DNA of 48,716 nucleotides from Lachnospiraceae bacterium (lineage in GTDB: Bacteria > Bacillota > Clostridia > Lachnospirales > Lachnospiraceae). The stretch's first letter is position 1; the number at the start of each line of letters is the position of its first letter. Below are positions 8,821 through 17,861 of the stretch, piece after piece. The stretch is from positions 1-48,716 of the forward strand of contig JAFRXH010000082.1 in NCBI GenBank assembly GCA_017437785.1, written 5' to 3'. Under the pieces are notes generated by a model that made no database searches, was not told where the DNA came from, and saw nothing but the letters and a program-made list of their open reading frames with translations. Position numbers and translations under genes: made by a program.

Positions 8821-10131
8821 TTACATGTATCCATTAAACAACATTCCGCTGTATGCGCTCGTCACATAAGGATTTGCGTAGTGTGCGGTAGTAGGATTCT
8901 TATATGCCACTATACGTTTATCCACATAATCCATGGGATTAAGCTGCAGCTGGTTAGCTTTTCTGAGCGCAAATTTAGTAAAATCCTTAAGCGCTCCCAG
9001 CTCCTGCGTCGTCTCTCCCGTATCCAGGCTCTTTGTGAGCCTGCTCTCGTCCACATCCAGCGTACCGTCTTCCTTCTGTACCACACCAATTTTTTCAAGT
9101 GCAGCGGTGTAATACATGCTGTTCTTTTTCATGTCGCTCACCAGCAGATTGGTCCTGGGCTGCTGGTCAACATATTCCGCGGTAGCGCGTATGAAATCAT
9201 TATAGGATCCGGCCAGCGAGATGATATTATCCCGCATGGATTCCACATCCTGTTTATACCCTATCGATACATCTTTCCCGGGCGCAGCTTCTTTAAACTC
9301 TATATCGAATCCCGAATCCAGATGCACTTCATTGCTGTGCGCGGTGTAGAATTCACCGTTCACGGAATATACCGCATCCGCGCCGGGTTCGGTCGCATTA
9401 CGTATGCCCAGATAATCCACGATGCCGCCCATCTGGCTGGTTTCCTCATCCGATATGGCAAAGTGCCCGCCGCCTTCCCCGCGGTCGCCCACACTCTTTG
9501 AGCGGATGGCCAGTGCGGTATTCCCCAGGCCGTCATCTTCAACCTCCGCATGCAGTCCCAGCTTAAAGTTGTTGATCAGTCTGGATAAGCGGTTCTGAAT
9601 ATCTTTATTCGTATCCGTCGCCGATACGGAGAACTGCAATTCATAATTTGAATTCTGCGAAGCAACATCAAAGGAATAATTGCCTTCGGGCAGCTCCACC
9701 CTCTCATCCGGAAAGTACTTTCCCCTGTTAAGCTGCGGTGCCGCCAGCTGGCTCACCTGTACCGTGACGCTTTCGGCGGCCTCCGCTCCTTTATCGGCAT
9801 CCGGATAGCCTTTTATCTCCACTATCGATTCATCGGAAGAAAATGCCGTCTTCTGGTCAAACATCCCCTCCTCTTCCGTTCCGCCTATAGCCGCCACGTT
9901 CTTCTTGAACTGCAGCGCACTCTCTTTCATATGGATGGTATATTCCTCTATTTCTTTGGAACGGTCGAGCAGAAATACAGGCTCATCCTTGCTGAGCTTG
10001 ACTATAGACCTGTAAATATCCTGGAGATCTTTCTTCTTATGCGAATCAAAGCGATTGGAAGACCTGGGTACCAGATCGGCCTGATAATAATTATAGACGT
10101 TGCCTAAAACATTGTTATTTATCGTTGCCAT
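8821..10131 (-). CDS. FliD-like flagellar filament cap (hook-associated protein 2) homologue
   Basis: A 436-residue protein with the layout of FliD. There is an N-terminal coiled segment, a central region with VTVQVSQLAAPQLNRGKYFP and the beta-rich FDVASQNSNYELQFSVSATD, typical of FliD_N/FliD_C folds, and a C-terminal helical part with MRDNIISLAGSYNDFIRATA and ENIGV-like LEKIGVVQKEDGTLDVDESR. The family caps the growing flagellar filament or helps flagellin fold. It is at the short end for FliD. No other flagellar structural gene is in the window; the neighbours are glycosyltransferases and a c-di-GMP-type protein. AAAGGAGGG lies before the ATG. A related secreted or assembly protein cannot be excluded. 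Confidence 0.65.
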   Translation of the reverse strand: MATINNNVLGNVYNYYQADLVPRSSNRFDSHKKKDLQDIYRSIVKLSKDEPVFLLDRSKEIEEYTIHMKESALQFKKNVAAIGGTEEEGMFDQKTAFSSDESIVEIKGYPDADKGAEAAESVTVQVSQLAAPQLNRGKYFPDERVELPEGNYSFDVASQNSNYELQFSVSATDTNKDIQNRLSRLINNFKLGLHAEVEDDGLGNTALAIRSKSVGDRGEGGGHFAISDEETSQMGGIVDYLGIRNATEPGADAVYSVNGEFYTAHSNEVHLDSGFDIEFKEAAPGKDVSIGYKQDVESMRDNIISLAGSYNDFIRATAEYVDQQPRTNLLVSDMKKNSMYYTAALEKIGVVQKEDGTLDVDESRLTKSLDTGETTQELGALKDFTKFALRKANQLQLNPMDYVDKRIVAYKNPTTAHYANPYVTSAYSGMLFNGYM

Positions 10132-10246
10132 AATGTACCCTCCTTTCTTCCGTGATCGCCTTTACAGCTCCTGCCGCATCCTTTGCGGCTTTTTCCTGAG
10201 CGGTAAATGGGTACAGTATCCCATTTATAGTTAGAATCATGGTACC

Positions 10247-10276
10247 ACAAAAAGCCCTGAAAATCAAGGCTTTTTC
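10247..10276 (-). terminator. Terminator after the GGDEF-EAL gene
   Basis: An 11-bp stem, AAAAGCCTTGA / TCAGGGCTTTT on the minus strand, with a 3-base loop and a following T run; the plus strand also has A/T flanks. It lies about 75 bases after the stop of the EAL gene and about 115 bases before the FliD-like gene. Confidence 0.75.
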
Positions 10277-10349
10277 AAAAAAATATAAAATTAGCAATTA
10301 TGTAAACCTGTACTTTATGAGGCTGCCTCAAAGTACAGTCAAGAATCGT

Positions 10350-12008
10350 TTAAGCAGGCTTTACCGATGCCAGGAAAGCTTCAAACGGAACAGGCTGCGA
10401 TACATAATAGCCCTGATAAGCATATACCCCTCCATCACGTATCAGCTCAAGAGTATTGGCATCTTCCACACCTTCCGCATAAAGCCTAAGCCCTGTCTTT
10501 CCGGAATACATTCCCAGCGCCGCCAGTAACGCCCTGTCCTTTTCGCTAACTTTCAGATTCTGCGTAAAATCCCTGCCCATCTTTAAGATATCAACCGGCA
10601 GATTACGTACCAGTCTCAGATCCAGCAGGCACGATCCGTCAAGCGCCACATGTATCCCGCAGGATTTAAAGAACATTACCTCATTCAGAAGGAACTTCGG
10701 ATCCATATTCCTGCAGCGGTCTGTCAGCTCCAGACATAGATTCCGGCCGTTCATTTCGTTCTGCTTCAAAGTTCCCAGAAGCATCTGGTGAAATTTCGGC
10801 TGTTCCAGCGTACGCTGTGCCAGATTCACATTTATCATCAGATCCGGCTCGTATTTTAACAGCTGGCGTCCTTCACGTATGGCGTGTTCCAGTATCCAGT
10901 TTCCCAGCACCGCAAACGATCGGTCATCTTCCAGCCATAAAAGGAAATCCGCCGGGGATATATTACCGTACTTTTCGCATTCCCAGCGCAGGAAGGCTTC
11001 ACAGCCTATCAGTTTCCCGTCTTCCACGCGTATTGTCGGCTGATAGTGAAGCGTGAAATTCCTGCATCCGGCTTCCACGTCACCGCGTATGGCATTTACC
11101 AGTTCCAGTGCCGCCTTATTACGGTCCGGATAATCATTCTCCAGCACGACAGGCGCACCGTCCTCTTCCGTTTCTGAACGGTTCCTTGCATATCTTGCAC
11201 AGGCCAGTATGGAGTGTACATCCACATCCACCTTATCCGCGGCTACCACACCTGCGCTCAGATGAACGCTGACCCTGGTATCATCTACTGATATCATCTT
11301 GGCCGCATAATTTTTCTGTTCACGGTATATACGGCACACCTCATCAACACTCATCTCTTCCGTGCAGAAAAACAGCATTGTTCCTTCTCCGCGGAAAAGC
11401 TTGCCGCGTTCTCCGCCCAGGCGCTTCAGATTTTCCGCCAGGGCCGCCAGCACACGGTTTCCGAAAGTATAGCCGTAAAGGGAATTTATCTCAACAAAGT
11501 CGGAAGTCCCGATAAGCAGTATAACGGCCTTTCCGCCATCATGCAGTATCCTGCGCAGATGATCCAGGAAGCTGAGCTGATCGGGCAGGCTGGTCGTGGG
11601 ATCTGTATGCTGTTCCACACCTCCGCCGGTTATCGCCGCTGCCAGATATGCCGGCATTCCCGCATAATCGCGTACCGTAAAATACTTGACAGTACAGGGA
11701 AGCGTCTCCCCCGCAGCATTCTTCATCTTCCAGACGGTTTCTTTTTTCTCAACGCTGCGGCGGCGCACAGCCTCCAGATCCTTTTCAAAAGCCGAAGCAT
11801 CTTCGGGCGAAAGGATCTTGCGCATCATAAGAGTGTTATTTTTAACAAATTCTCCGGGAAGTGCAAAGGCGCTGACCGCCTCCGGTGACCATCTGGCCAC
11901 ATCAGATGCTATATCGAGCAGGAAAAAATACCGTCCGGCACCACCGGCCGCCGGTACGAAGCTCTCGTATAATCTGCTTATCCTGAAAAACTGAATACTA
12001 TTATCCAT
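10350..12008 (-). CDS. Degenerate GGDEF-EAL domain protein, likely c-di-GMP effector
   Basis: About 552 residues from the preferred ATG at 12008. An earlier in-frame ATG at 12074 lies inside the upstream gene and adds an unlikely N-terminus; neither start has a clear ribosome binding site. An N-terminal sensory-like region is followed by a GGDEF-like domain in which LTGLPNR is changed to PTTSLPDQ and GGDEF to GEGT, so cyclase activity is unlikely. The EAL domain keeps EAFLRW, NVNLAQRTL, LELTD, LPVDILKMG, YAEGVED and QGYYVSQPVP, but the DDFGTG metal motif is replaced by LDGSCLL. Phosphodiesterase activity is therefore doubtful; it may bind c-di-GMP or a partner protein. It follows two envelope genes 22 bases after their last stop. 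Confidence 0.8.
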   Translation of the reverse strand: MDNSIQFFRISRLYESFVPAAGGAGRYFFLLDIASDVARWSPEAVSAFALPGEFVKNNTLMMRKILSPEDASAFEKDLEAVRRRSVEKKETVWKMKNAAGETLPCTVKYFTVRDYAGMPAYLAAAITGGGVEQHTDPTTSLPDQLSFLDHLRRILHDGGKAVILLIGTSDFVEINSLYGYTFGNRVLAALAENLKRLGGERGKLFRGEGTMLFFCTEEMSVDEVCRIYREQKNYAAKMISVDDTRVSVHLSAGVVAADKVDVDVHSILACARYARNRSETEEDGAPVVLENDYPDRNKAALELVNAIRGDVEAGCRNFTLHYQPTIRVEDGKLIGCEAFLRWECEKYGNISPADFLLWLEDDRSFAVLGNWILEHAIREGRQLLKYEPDLMINVNLAQRTLEQPKFHQMLLGTLKQNEMNGRNLCLELTDRCRNMDPKFLLNEVMFFKSCGIHVALDGSCLLDLRLVRNLPVDILKMGRDFTQNLKVSEKDRALLAALGMYSGKTGLRLYAEGVEDANTLELIRDGGVYAYQGYYVSQPVPFEAFLASVKPA

Positions 12009-12030
12009 AACATAGAATATATCGACAGGA

Positions 12031-13056
12031 TCACAGCATAGCTTTATAGCTGACTGCCATCTTAAGGAAAGCATCTTTCATTTCGGGATGTTCCTTCGCC
12101 AGACGCTCATAGCATTTTGCCAGCATTCCAATCGGCTCTTTACCGGTCGCATCTGCCTTTAATACAGCTTCTGTCTCCTGATGTGCGTTGATGAACCATA
12201 CGCTGGCTTCCTCAGGATCCCCCGCTTCATAATAGTAGTGCCCTATCTCGCAGCACATCTCCGCACAGGGCTTGATGCTTATATTCTTAAGTGCCCACTT
12301 AAAGAACGCATCGGTATCCTTTCTGATCCGCGCCGCACGTGCCAGCACACAGTATGCTTCCATACGTTCATCTTCCCTGCAGGACGCATCATATATCAGG
12401 TTCTCAAAAAAAGGTGCCGCCTGTATAAAATCCGCATCCGCTCCCGACAGAAACAGCTCCTGGGCATACATATGCATGAGCTTATTTGACAGCCTCTCAC
12501 CTTTAGAAAGCTTATCCGCAAATATCGCAAAATCCCTGCCCGAATGCAGGCCCTGCGGCATATGCAGTATCTCTATATCACTGTCAAATACCAGCGGATC
12601 GAGCCGCACCGACTCATGTACCGGGTCTATCCATACAAAACTCCTTAAACGCTTAAAGAGCTTGGGCCTTAAGTCCTTCTCATAATTATCGGTAGTGCGG
12701 TGCTCATGCCGGTTAACATACCACATCTGCACCATCTCCACCTGTTCATCCATGACCTCCTTGAGAGCCATGAACTTTTTCGCATTCTCTTCGTCTATGC
12801 ACTCATCGGCATCAGCCGAATAGATGTAATCGCAATTCGTCTTTGAAAAAGCAAAATTCCTGGCGGCGGCAAAGTCGCCGATCCAGGAAAAATCATATAT
12901 CTTATCCGTATAACGCGCCGCGATATCCTTAGTGGAATCCGTTGAACCGGTATCCACTATCACTATCTCGTCTACCAGCGGCGCAAAGCTGTCAAGGCAG
13001 CGCGCAAGAACGCTCTCCTCATTTTTAACTATCATGCACAGCGATACACTTATCAT
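12031..13056 (-). CDS. SunS-like family 2 glycosyltransferase with TPR-like C-terminus
   Basis: A 341-residue GT-A glycosyltransferase starting ISVSLCMIVKNEESVLARCL. It carries VDEIVIVDTGSTDSTKDIA for nucleotide binding, the metal motif YSADADECID (DxD-like) and WIDPVHESV. This set is typical of SunS-type enzymes that sugar-modify proteins or peptides. Residues after about 210 form helical repeats (AYCVLARAARIRKDTDAFFK; CEIGHYYYEAGDPEEASVWF) like TPR units, usually for substrate binding. The start overlaps the end of the membrane polymerase-like gene by 4 bases, so they are coupled. Flagellin glycosylation is possible given the nearby FliD-like gene, but this is inferred. Confidence 0.85.
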   Translation of the reverse strand: MISVSLCMIVKNEESVLARCLDSFAPLVDEIVIVDTGSTDSTKDIAARYTDKIYDFSWIGDFAAARNFAFSKTNCDYIYSADADECIDEENAKKFMALKEVMDEQVEMVQMWYVNRHEHRTTDNYEKDLRPKLFKRLRSFVWIDPVHESVRLDPLVFDSDIEILHMPQGLHSGRDFAIFADKLSKGERLSNKLMHMYAQELFLSGADADFIQAAPFFENLIYDASCREDERMEAYCVLARAARIRKDTDAFFKWALKNISIKPCAEMCCEIGHYYYEAGDPEEASVWFINAHQETEAVLKADATGKEPIGMLAKCYERLAKEHPEMKDAFLKMAVSYKAML

Positions 13057-14711
13057 TCGGCGCCTCTCTTTTTACCGCGGATGATCATCTCTACCATAGC
13101 CACAAAAATGAATACCAGGGGAGTACATATACACTGCTGGTAGCAGAATATGTTATGTCCCATATATGCCAGTATTGCAGCCATCAGTGCCATCAGTACC
13201 GGCTCATCCTTAACATACTTTGATGCACGCCATACCGACGATATGAAGATACCTACATATGCCACCAGTCCCAGTATGCCTTCGGTGACCAGCATATTGA
13301 GCCATTCGTTATGCGCACATGCCAGCTGCAGTCCGCCCCAGTAAGAATCCACCTCGGCATAATAATACTTATCCATAGCGGCTGCAAAGCAGTCAGGTCC
13401 AACACCTATACACAGATCCTTAAAGTTGGCACGTGTAAATGCCACCCAGGCAGCACGCCAGTTAAATCCACGGTGGTTACCCCATGCCAGGTCAAAGTTA
13501 AAGAAGCTCACATCATTAAGCGCGCTGAGCGCCGCCGGCATCTTACCGGTGGTGACCAGTATCACGCACATTGCCACGCCCCATATCACCAGGATCGCCG
13601 CTACAACGGTAATACGCCATATCCAGGTTTTGTATCTGCTGATATCGAATGCGGTCTTTTCCTTATCCTTGGGCTTATTGGTGATCACCCAGAAGAGCGC
13701 ATATATCACCATCAAAAGTATCAGCAGCACCAGCATGGCAGTGGATGAAGTGACGAACTTCGATATCTTCTCATCCCCTGTAGTGTAGGTACGCTGTCTT
13801 TCCGGAAACAGCACATACACCCAGCCCGCCAGTCTCATGGCAAATATACCTATTATGCTCATCTCAAGGAAACGTTTTAACTTATCATTGCTCTCGAGCG
13901 AATACCTGAAGAATACCATGAGCAGCAGGGCCATTGCCACATAAGCACTGTCGCTGTTGGTGGTACATAACATCAGAAAGCCCAGCGCCGTGAATATACC
14001 GCTCGCTACACGTACCTTATTATTCTCCGTACTCCAGTAAAAATACATGCCGAAAGGTACTATCATTATCGCATAAGACGAATACCAGGATGTCTGCCCC
14101 AGCGTGGAAAGGAATTTCTCTATATCGGCCTCACCCACTCCGTCATACATGCCAAGAGGATTAAAACCGAAACGCTGCAGTATTCCTATTGTATAACAGA
14201 TAGCAGCTGCACCGACCATGCATACGATCGTTGCCTTGGAGTAGCTCCAGAATCTGGATACATAAAAGTAAGCAAGCACAAAGAACAGCTGGCTGGCAAC
14301 GCCCATGAACCATCCGTTATACCCCCAAAGGGCCATCTGCCTGTCAGCGGCGAACAGATACGACAGAATGGATATCAGCAGAAAACCTGCCGCAAAATAA
14401 TCCGTAACACTGAAATTCTTAAGCTCCTCCTGGGGTTTGAGCTTATCCTTAAAGGAAAGCATCCAGATCAGCCACATGACTGTCATCAGGCTCAATCCCA
14501 CTATGCTCACCCATTTAAAGATGGTGTATTTTGACTGGCCCATATCAAAGTATTTGTCATGATAGAGCAAAGGATAAAGCACCAGCATAAAAAATACATA
14601 TACCAGCATTATCCCCTTTACAAAATAATCGCTCAGGCTCTGAGCCGTTGTCATTGAATCTGTCTTTTTCTTGCCGCTGTATTTATTTGTTTTTTTAACT
14701 TTTGCACTCAT
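13053..14711 (-). CDS. O-antigen ligase/Wzy-like polytopic membrane protein
   Basis: A 552-residue integral membrane protein with about a dozen hydrophobic helices and a large loop before the last helices. The motif GVGPDCFAAAMDKYY followed by CAHNEWLNMLVTEGILGLVA is the typical H-N-x-x-L pattern of the O-antigen ligase/polymerase (Wzy_C) family. These enzymes join lipid-linked glycans, or in Gram-positives polymerise or transfer surface glycans. The first about 20 residues are lysine-rich and cytosolic. There is no ribosome binding site. The TATAAT at 14720-14725 lies only 8 bases before the ATG, so the message is probably leaderless. It overlaps the SunS-like gene. Confidence 0.85.
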   Translation of the reverse strand: MSAKVKKTNKYSGKKKTDSMTTAQSLSDYFVKGIMLVYVFFMLVLYPLLYHDKYFDMGQSKYTIFKWVSIVGLSLMTVMWLIWMLSFKDKLKPQEELKNFSVTDYFAAGFLLISILSYLFAADRQMALWGYNGWFMGVASQLFFVLAYFYVSRFWSYSKATIVCMVGAAAICYTIGILQRFGFNPLGMYDGVGEADIEKFLSTLGQTSWYSSYAIMIVPFGMYFYWSTENNKVRVASGIFTALGFLMLCTTNSDSAYVAMALLLMVFFRYSLESNDKLKRFLEMSIIGIFAMRLAGWVYVLFPERQRTYTTGDEKISKFVTSSTAMLVLLILLMVIYALFWVITNKPKDKEKTAFDISRYKTWIWRITVVAAILVIWGVAMCVILVTTGKMPAALSALNDVSFFNFDLAWGNHRGFNWRAAWVAFTRANFKDLCIGVGPDCFAAAMDKYYYAEVDSYWGGLQLACAHNEWLNMLVTEGILGLVAYVGIFISSVWRASKYVKDEPVLMALMAAILAYMGHNIFCYQQCICTPLVFIFVAMVEMIIRGKKRGAE

Positions 14712-14719
14712 AGTGTGGT

Positions 14720-14748
14720 ATTATATCATCCCTTCATATTTTTTGCCA
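14720..14748 (-). promoter_or_regulatory. Promoter giving a leaderless transcript for the Wzy-like gene
   Basis: Minus strand TGGCAA (14743-14748), 17-base spacer, TATAAT (14720-14725). The ATG of the membrane protein is at 14711, so transcription would start at or next to the start codon. Confidence 0.55.
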
Positions 14749-14763
14749 TATAAAAATGTTGAG

Positions 14764-15639
14764 TCAGGCTGTTATATCCTTATACATCTCACTCCTGCGG
14801 TCACGGAAGAGCCCCCAGTCAAGGCGCGCCGCATCAGCCTCCTGCGGATCGATATCAGCCGTAATGACTTCATCCGTATCCCTTCCGGCCTGTGCCACAA
14901 CCGCTCCCGTCTCATCCGTGATAAATGATGAGCCGTAGAAAACAAGTTCAGAACTCTGCCCACCGTTCTCTGCGCAGGGCTCCACGCGCTCGCTGCCATG
15001 ACGGTTAGCCGCCACAACAGGAACGATATTTGCAGCCGCATGCCCCTGCATCGTACGCTGCCAATGCGGCATGCTGTCGGTCCCAAGCACCGGCTCCGAC
15101 CCTATCGCAGTGGGATACATTATAAGCTGCGCTCCCTTTATCGCCAAAGCCCTGGCAGTTTCGGGAAACCACTGGTCCCAGCAGATCCCTATCCCCAGAC
15201 GGATATACCTGGTATCAAAGACCATAAAGCCTGTATTACCCGGAGTAAAATAAAACTTCTCCTGATAATAATGATCATCCGGGATATGTGTCTTCCTGTA
15301 CACTCCCCGGATCTCCCCGTCCGCATCTATCACGGCACAGCTGTTATACAATACATTTATGTTCCTTTCGTAAAAGCTTATGGGAAGCACCACTTCAAGC
15401 TCCGCTGCGAGCTTTTTAAAATGCTCCACGGCATCATTTTCCGGCACCGGCTTAGCATATGCATAGTATTCATATCTACGTTCCTGGCAGAAATACTGCC
15501 GCTCAAACAGTTCCGGGAGCAGTATCACCTTAGCCCCTTCCTGCGCCGCTTTACGTACCAGCCTGTCTGCTTTTTCGATATTCTCCGAAACATTCCTGCT
15601 GCAGCTCATCTGAACAGCCGCCACTTTTATCTTTCCCAT
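14764..15639 (-). CDS. aguB: N-carbamoylputrescine amidohydrolase
   Basis: Hydrolyses N-carbamoylputrescine to putrescine, CO2 and ammonia, the last step from agmatine to putrescine. It is a carbon-nitrogen hydrolase (nitrilase fold) of 291 residues with the catalytic triad visible: E43 in LLPELFERQYF, K116 in YRKTHIP, C153 in GICWDQWFPE. The length and the phrases HYYQEKFYFTPG and PTAIGSEP match AguB rather than other nitrilases. It follows aguA by 12 bases and is last in the polyamine operon. No terminator was found in the 50 bases before the next promoter. Confidence 0.95.
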   Translation of the reverse strand: MGKIKVAAVQMSCSRNVSENIEKADRLVRKAAQEGAKVILLPELFERQYFCQERRYEYYAYAKPVPENDAVEHFKKLAAELEVVLPISFYERNINVLYNSCAVIDADGEIRGVYRKTHIPDDHYYQEKFYFTPGNTGFMVFDTRYIRLGIGICWDQWFPETARALAIKGAQLIMYPTAIGSEPVLGTDSMPHWQRTMQGHAAANIVPVVAANRHGSERVEPCAENGGQSSELVFYGSSFITDETGAVVAQAGRDTDEVITADIDPQEADAARLDWGLFRDRRSEMYKDITA

Positions 15640-15651
15640 ATATTCTCCCCC

Positions 15652-16740
15652 TTAAGCGGATCCTTCTTTTAGAAAAGCCGCACCGGCAGGTACCTGCTGC
15701 GTGATACAGTGTATGTTCCCGCCGCCCACTATTATATCCCGTGCCTGCACGGGCACTATCCTGCGGTCCGGACACAGCTCTTTCATTATAGCTGCCGCCC
15801 TCTTATCACTTTCCTCATTTTCGCCGCCAAACTGCGGAAGGATAACCGCCCCGTTCGTAAAATAGAAATTCACATAACTGGCCGCCAGCCTCTCCCCCGC
15901 CTCGCGGATATCCTCGCCCTCTTCAAAGACATAGCCCTTAAGCTCATCTTCCGTAACACACACCGGCACATCGGGTATAGGCAGTTTATGCACCCTGACG
16001 CCGGCCTCCTCAAGGACCTCAAGATCCTTGCGCGAAGGCTCATACTGCGGATCATCCTTATTATCCGTCCACCCAAGCACAACTTCGCCCGGCGCCGTAA
16101 AGGCGCAGATATTATCTATATGTCCGTTGGTCTCATCATTATATATTCCGTACGGAAGCCAGATAAGGCGCTCACCGCCCAGCTTATCAAGGAGTACGTT
16201 TTCTATCTCCTGCTTTGTCATCTGCGGATTTCTTCCGGGGCTCAGCAGACAGCACTCCGTGGTCATCAGCATCCCCGCCCCGTCGGAATGGATCGATCCT
16301 CCTTCAAGGATAAAATGGCGCATATCGATCCTCTCATATCCCAGCCCGGCGCATATCGCCGCAGCCAGGGCATTATCTTTATCCCAGCCGGCATACAGGC
16401 CGTCATATTCACCGCCCCATGCATTAAAGCCCCAGTCTATGCCTTTTATCGCATCACCGTCATAAACAAATGTGGGCGCCGTATCCCTTGCCCAGGCGTC
16501 ATCGGTCTCGATATCATAAAGGAACACATTTTTACTTCCCGCCAGAAGCTCTTTTGCCGCCGCCTCTGTCCGCGGGTTTACTACGACATATACGTCTTCG
16601 TCCTTTGCTATCTCCTTAATGATACCGGCAAATACCCTCTGCGCCTGCAGCGCCTTATACGGCCAGGAGCCTTCCCTCTCCGGAAAGATCATTATCGTCC
16701 CCCTGTGGGGTTCATACTCCGCCGGCATACGATAGCTCAT
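15652..16740 (-). CDS. aguA: Agmatine deiminase
   Basis: Converts agmatine to N-carbamoylputrescine and ammonia in the cytosol. It has 362 residues of the guanidino-modifying (PPADH/AIH) fold. Recognised parts are MPAEYEPHRGTIMIFPERE at the N-terminus, the DDAWARDTAPTF segment, RHFILEGGSIHSDG, NDETNGHIDN (catalytic His region) and the C-terminal GGGNIHCITQQVP with the nucleophile C345. It overlaps nspC by 4 bases and precedes aguB, in agreement with an arginine-to-putrescine route. Confidence 0.96.
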   Translation of the reverse strand: MSYRMPAEYEPHRGTIMIFPEREGSWPYKALQAQRVFAGIIKEIAKDEDVYVVVNPRTEAAAKELLAGSKNVFLYDIETDDAWARDTAPTFVYDGDAIKGIDWGFNAWGGEYDGLYAGWDKDNALAAAICAGLGYERIDMRHFILEGGSIHSDGAGMLMTTECCLLSPGRNPQMTKQEIENVLLDKLGGERLIWLPYGIYNDETNGHIDNICAFTAPGEVVLGWTDNKDDPQYEPSRKDLEVLEEAGVRVHKLPIPDVPVCVTEDELKGYVFEEGEDIREAGERLAASYVNFYFTNGAVILPQFGGENEESDKRAAAIMKELCPDRRIVPVQARDIIVGGGNIHCITQQVPAGAAFLKEGSA

Positions 16741-17861
16741 GACAGTCTCTCCTTAAAGTCCTCATAGCCAAAACGCTTTATCAGCTCATAAGTCCCGTCT
16801 GCATGCAAAAGGCCTATGTCCGGCAGGGGCATACCGTTAAAGGTATTATTCTTGACCATCGAATATATGGCCATATCTTCAAATACCAGACGGTCTCCGG
16901 TATTTAACGCTTCATCGAAGCTGTAATCTCCTATTACATCTCCGGCCAGGCAGGTACGCGAAGCCAGACGGTATGTATGGGCTTTTTCCCCGCTCTTTCC
17001 CGCTCCCAGAAGCGGCGGGCGGTAAGGCATCTCCAGCACATCCGGCATATGGCAGGCTGCCGATGCATCAAGTATCGCTATGTCCATACCATTATGAACG
17101 ATATCCATCACTTCACAGACAAGATACCCGGCATTTAAAGCCACGGCTTCGCCCGGCTCAAGATAGACTTCCGTACCGTATTTCGCCTTAAAATCCTTTA
17201 TCAGTTTTATCAGCAGTTCCCTGTCATAATCATCCCTTGTGATATGATGACCGCCTCCGAAGTTGACCCACTTAAGAGACTTCAGAAACCTTCCGAACTT
17301 TTCTTCAAAAACTTCCAGCGTAAGCTTTAAGGCATCCGCATTCTGCTCACAGAGAGTATGGAAATGCAGCCCGTCGATCACATTCAGCACAGACTCATCA
17401 AAATCCTCTATGCGCACTCCCAGTCTTGAAAACGCGGCGCAGGGATCGTAGATTGCAGCGTCCTGGGTCGAGCACTCAGGATTGACTCTTAAGCCTATGC
17501 TTAAGCCCCTGCATTTACCCGCATGCTTATTAAGCTGGGCAGCGGAATTAAAAACTATATGATCGGCTATGTGTGCTATCTCAGTTATTTCTTCGTCCTT
17601 AAAAGCAGGCGCATATACATGCACTTCTTTGCCGAAGCATTCCCGCCCGAGCTTTGCTTCATACAGCCCGCTTGCGGTACTGCCGTCAAGCGTCTTTGCC
17701 AGCAGCGGATATACGCAAAACATGGAGAAAGCTTTCTGGGCCAGCAGTATCCTGCAGCCGGCCCTTTCTTTCACTTCCTCCAATATCTTCAGATTCTTTA
17801 TGAGCGCCGCCTCATCCACCACATAGGCCGGCGTTTTTATCTTATTAAATACTTCTGACAT
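16737..17861 (-). CDS. nspC: Carboxynorspermidine/carboxyspermidine decarboxylase
   Basis: A PLP-dependent decarboxylase of the alanine-racemase fold that forms spermidine from carboxyspermidine (or norspermidine from carboxynorspermidine). It has 374 residues. The PLP lysine is K43 in LLAQKAFSMF, with HFHTLCEQ, WVNFGGGHHITRDDYD and EPGEAVALNAGY further on, and the C-terminal ILDASAACHMPDVLEMPYRP typical of NspC. Stop and start of adjacent genes overlap by one base with the dehydrogenase gene upstream. With putrescine made by AguAB the likely product is spermidine. Confidence 0.95.
   Translation of the reverse strand: MSEVFNKIKTPAYVVDEAALIKNLKILEEVKERAGCRILLAQKAFSMFCVYPLLAKTLDGSTASGLYEAKLGRECFGKEVHVYAPAFKDEEITEIAHIADHIVFNSAAQLNKHAGKCRGLSIGLRVNPECSTQDAAIYDPCAAFSRLGVRIEDFDESVLNVIDGLHFHTLCEQNADALKLTLEVFEEKFGRFLKSLKWVNFGGGHHITRDDYDRELLIKLIKDFKAKYGTEVYLEPGEAVALNAGYLVCEVMDIVHNGMDIAILDASAACHMPDVLEMPYRPPLLGAGKSGEKAHTYRLASRTCLAGDVIGDYSFDEALNTGDRLVFEDMAIYSMVKNNTFNGMPLPDIGLLHADGTYELIKRFGYEDFKERLS

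Noticed and set aside
8728-9501. A 257-codon plus-strand frame opposite the FliD-like gene
   Set aside because: It overlaps palindromic repeats and the FliD-like coding region, and lacks start signals.
10115-10297. A 60-codon minus-strand frame upstream of the FliD-like gene
   Set aside because: It runs through the terminator at 10247-10276 and overlaps the true start region; no ribosome binding site.
15709-16767. A 352-codon plus-strand frame opposite aguA
   Set aside because: aguA on the minus strand has all catalytic motifs. The antisense frame has no ribosome binding site and no recognisable protein sequence.
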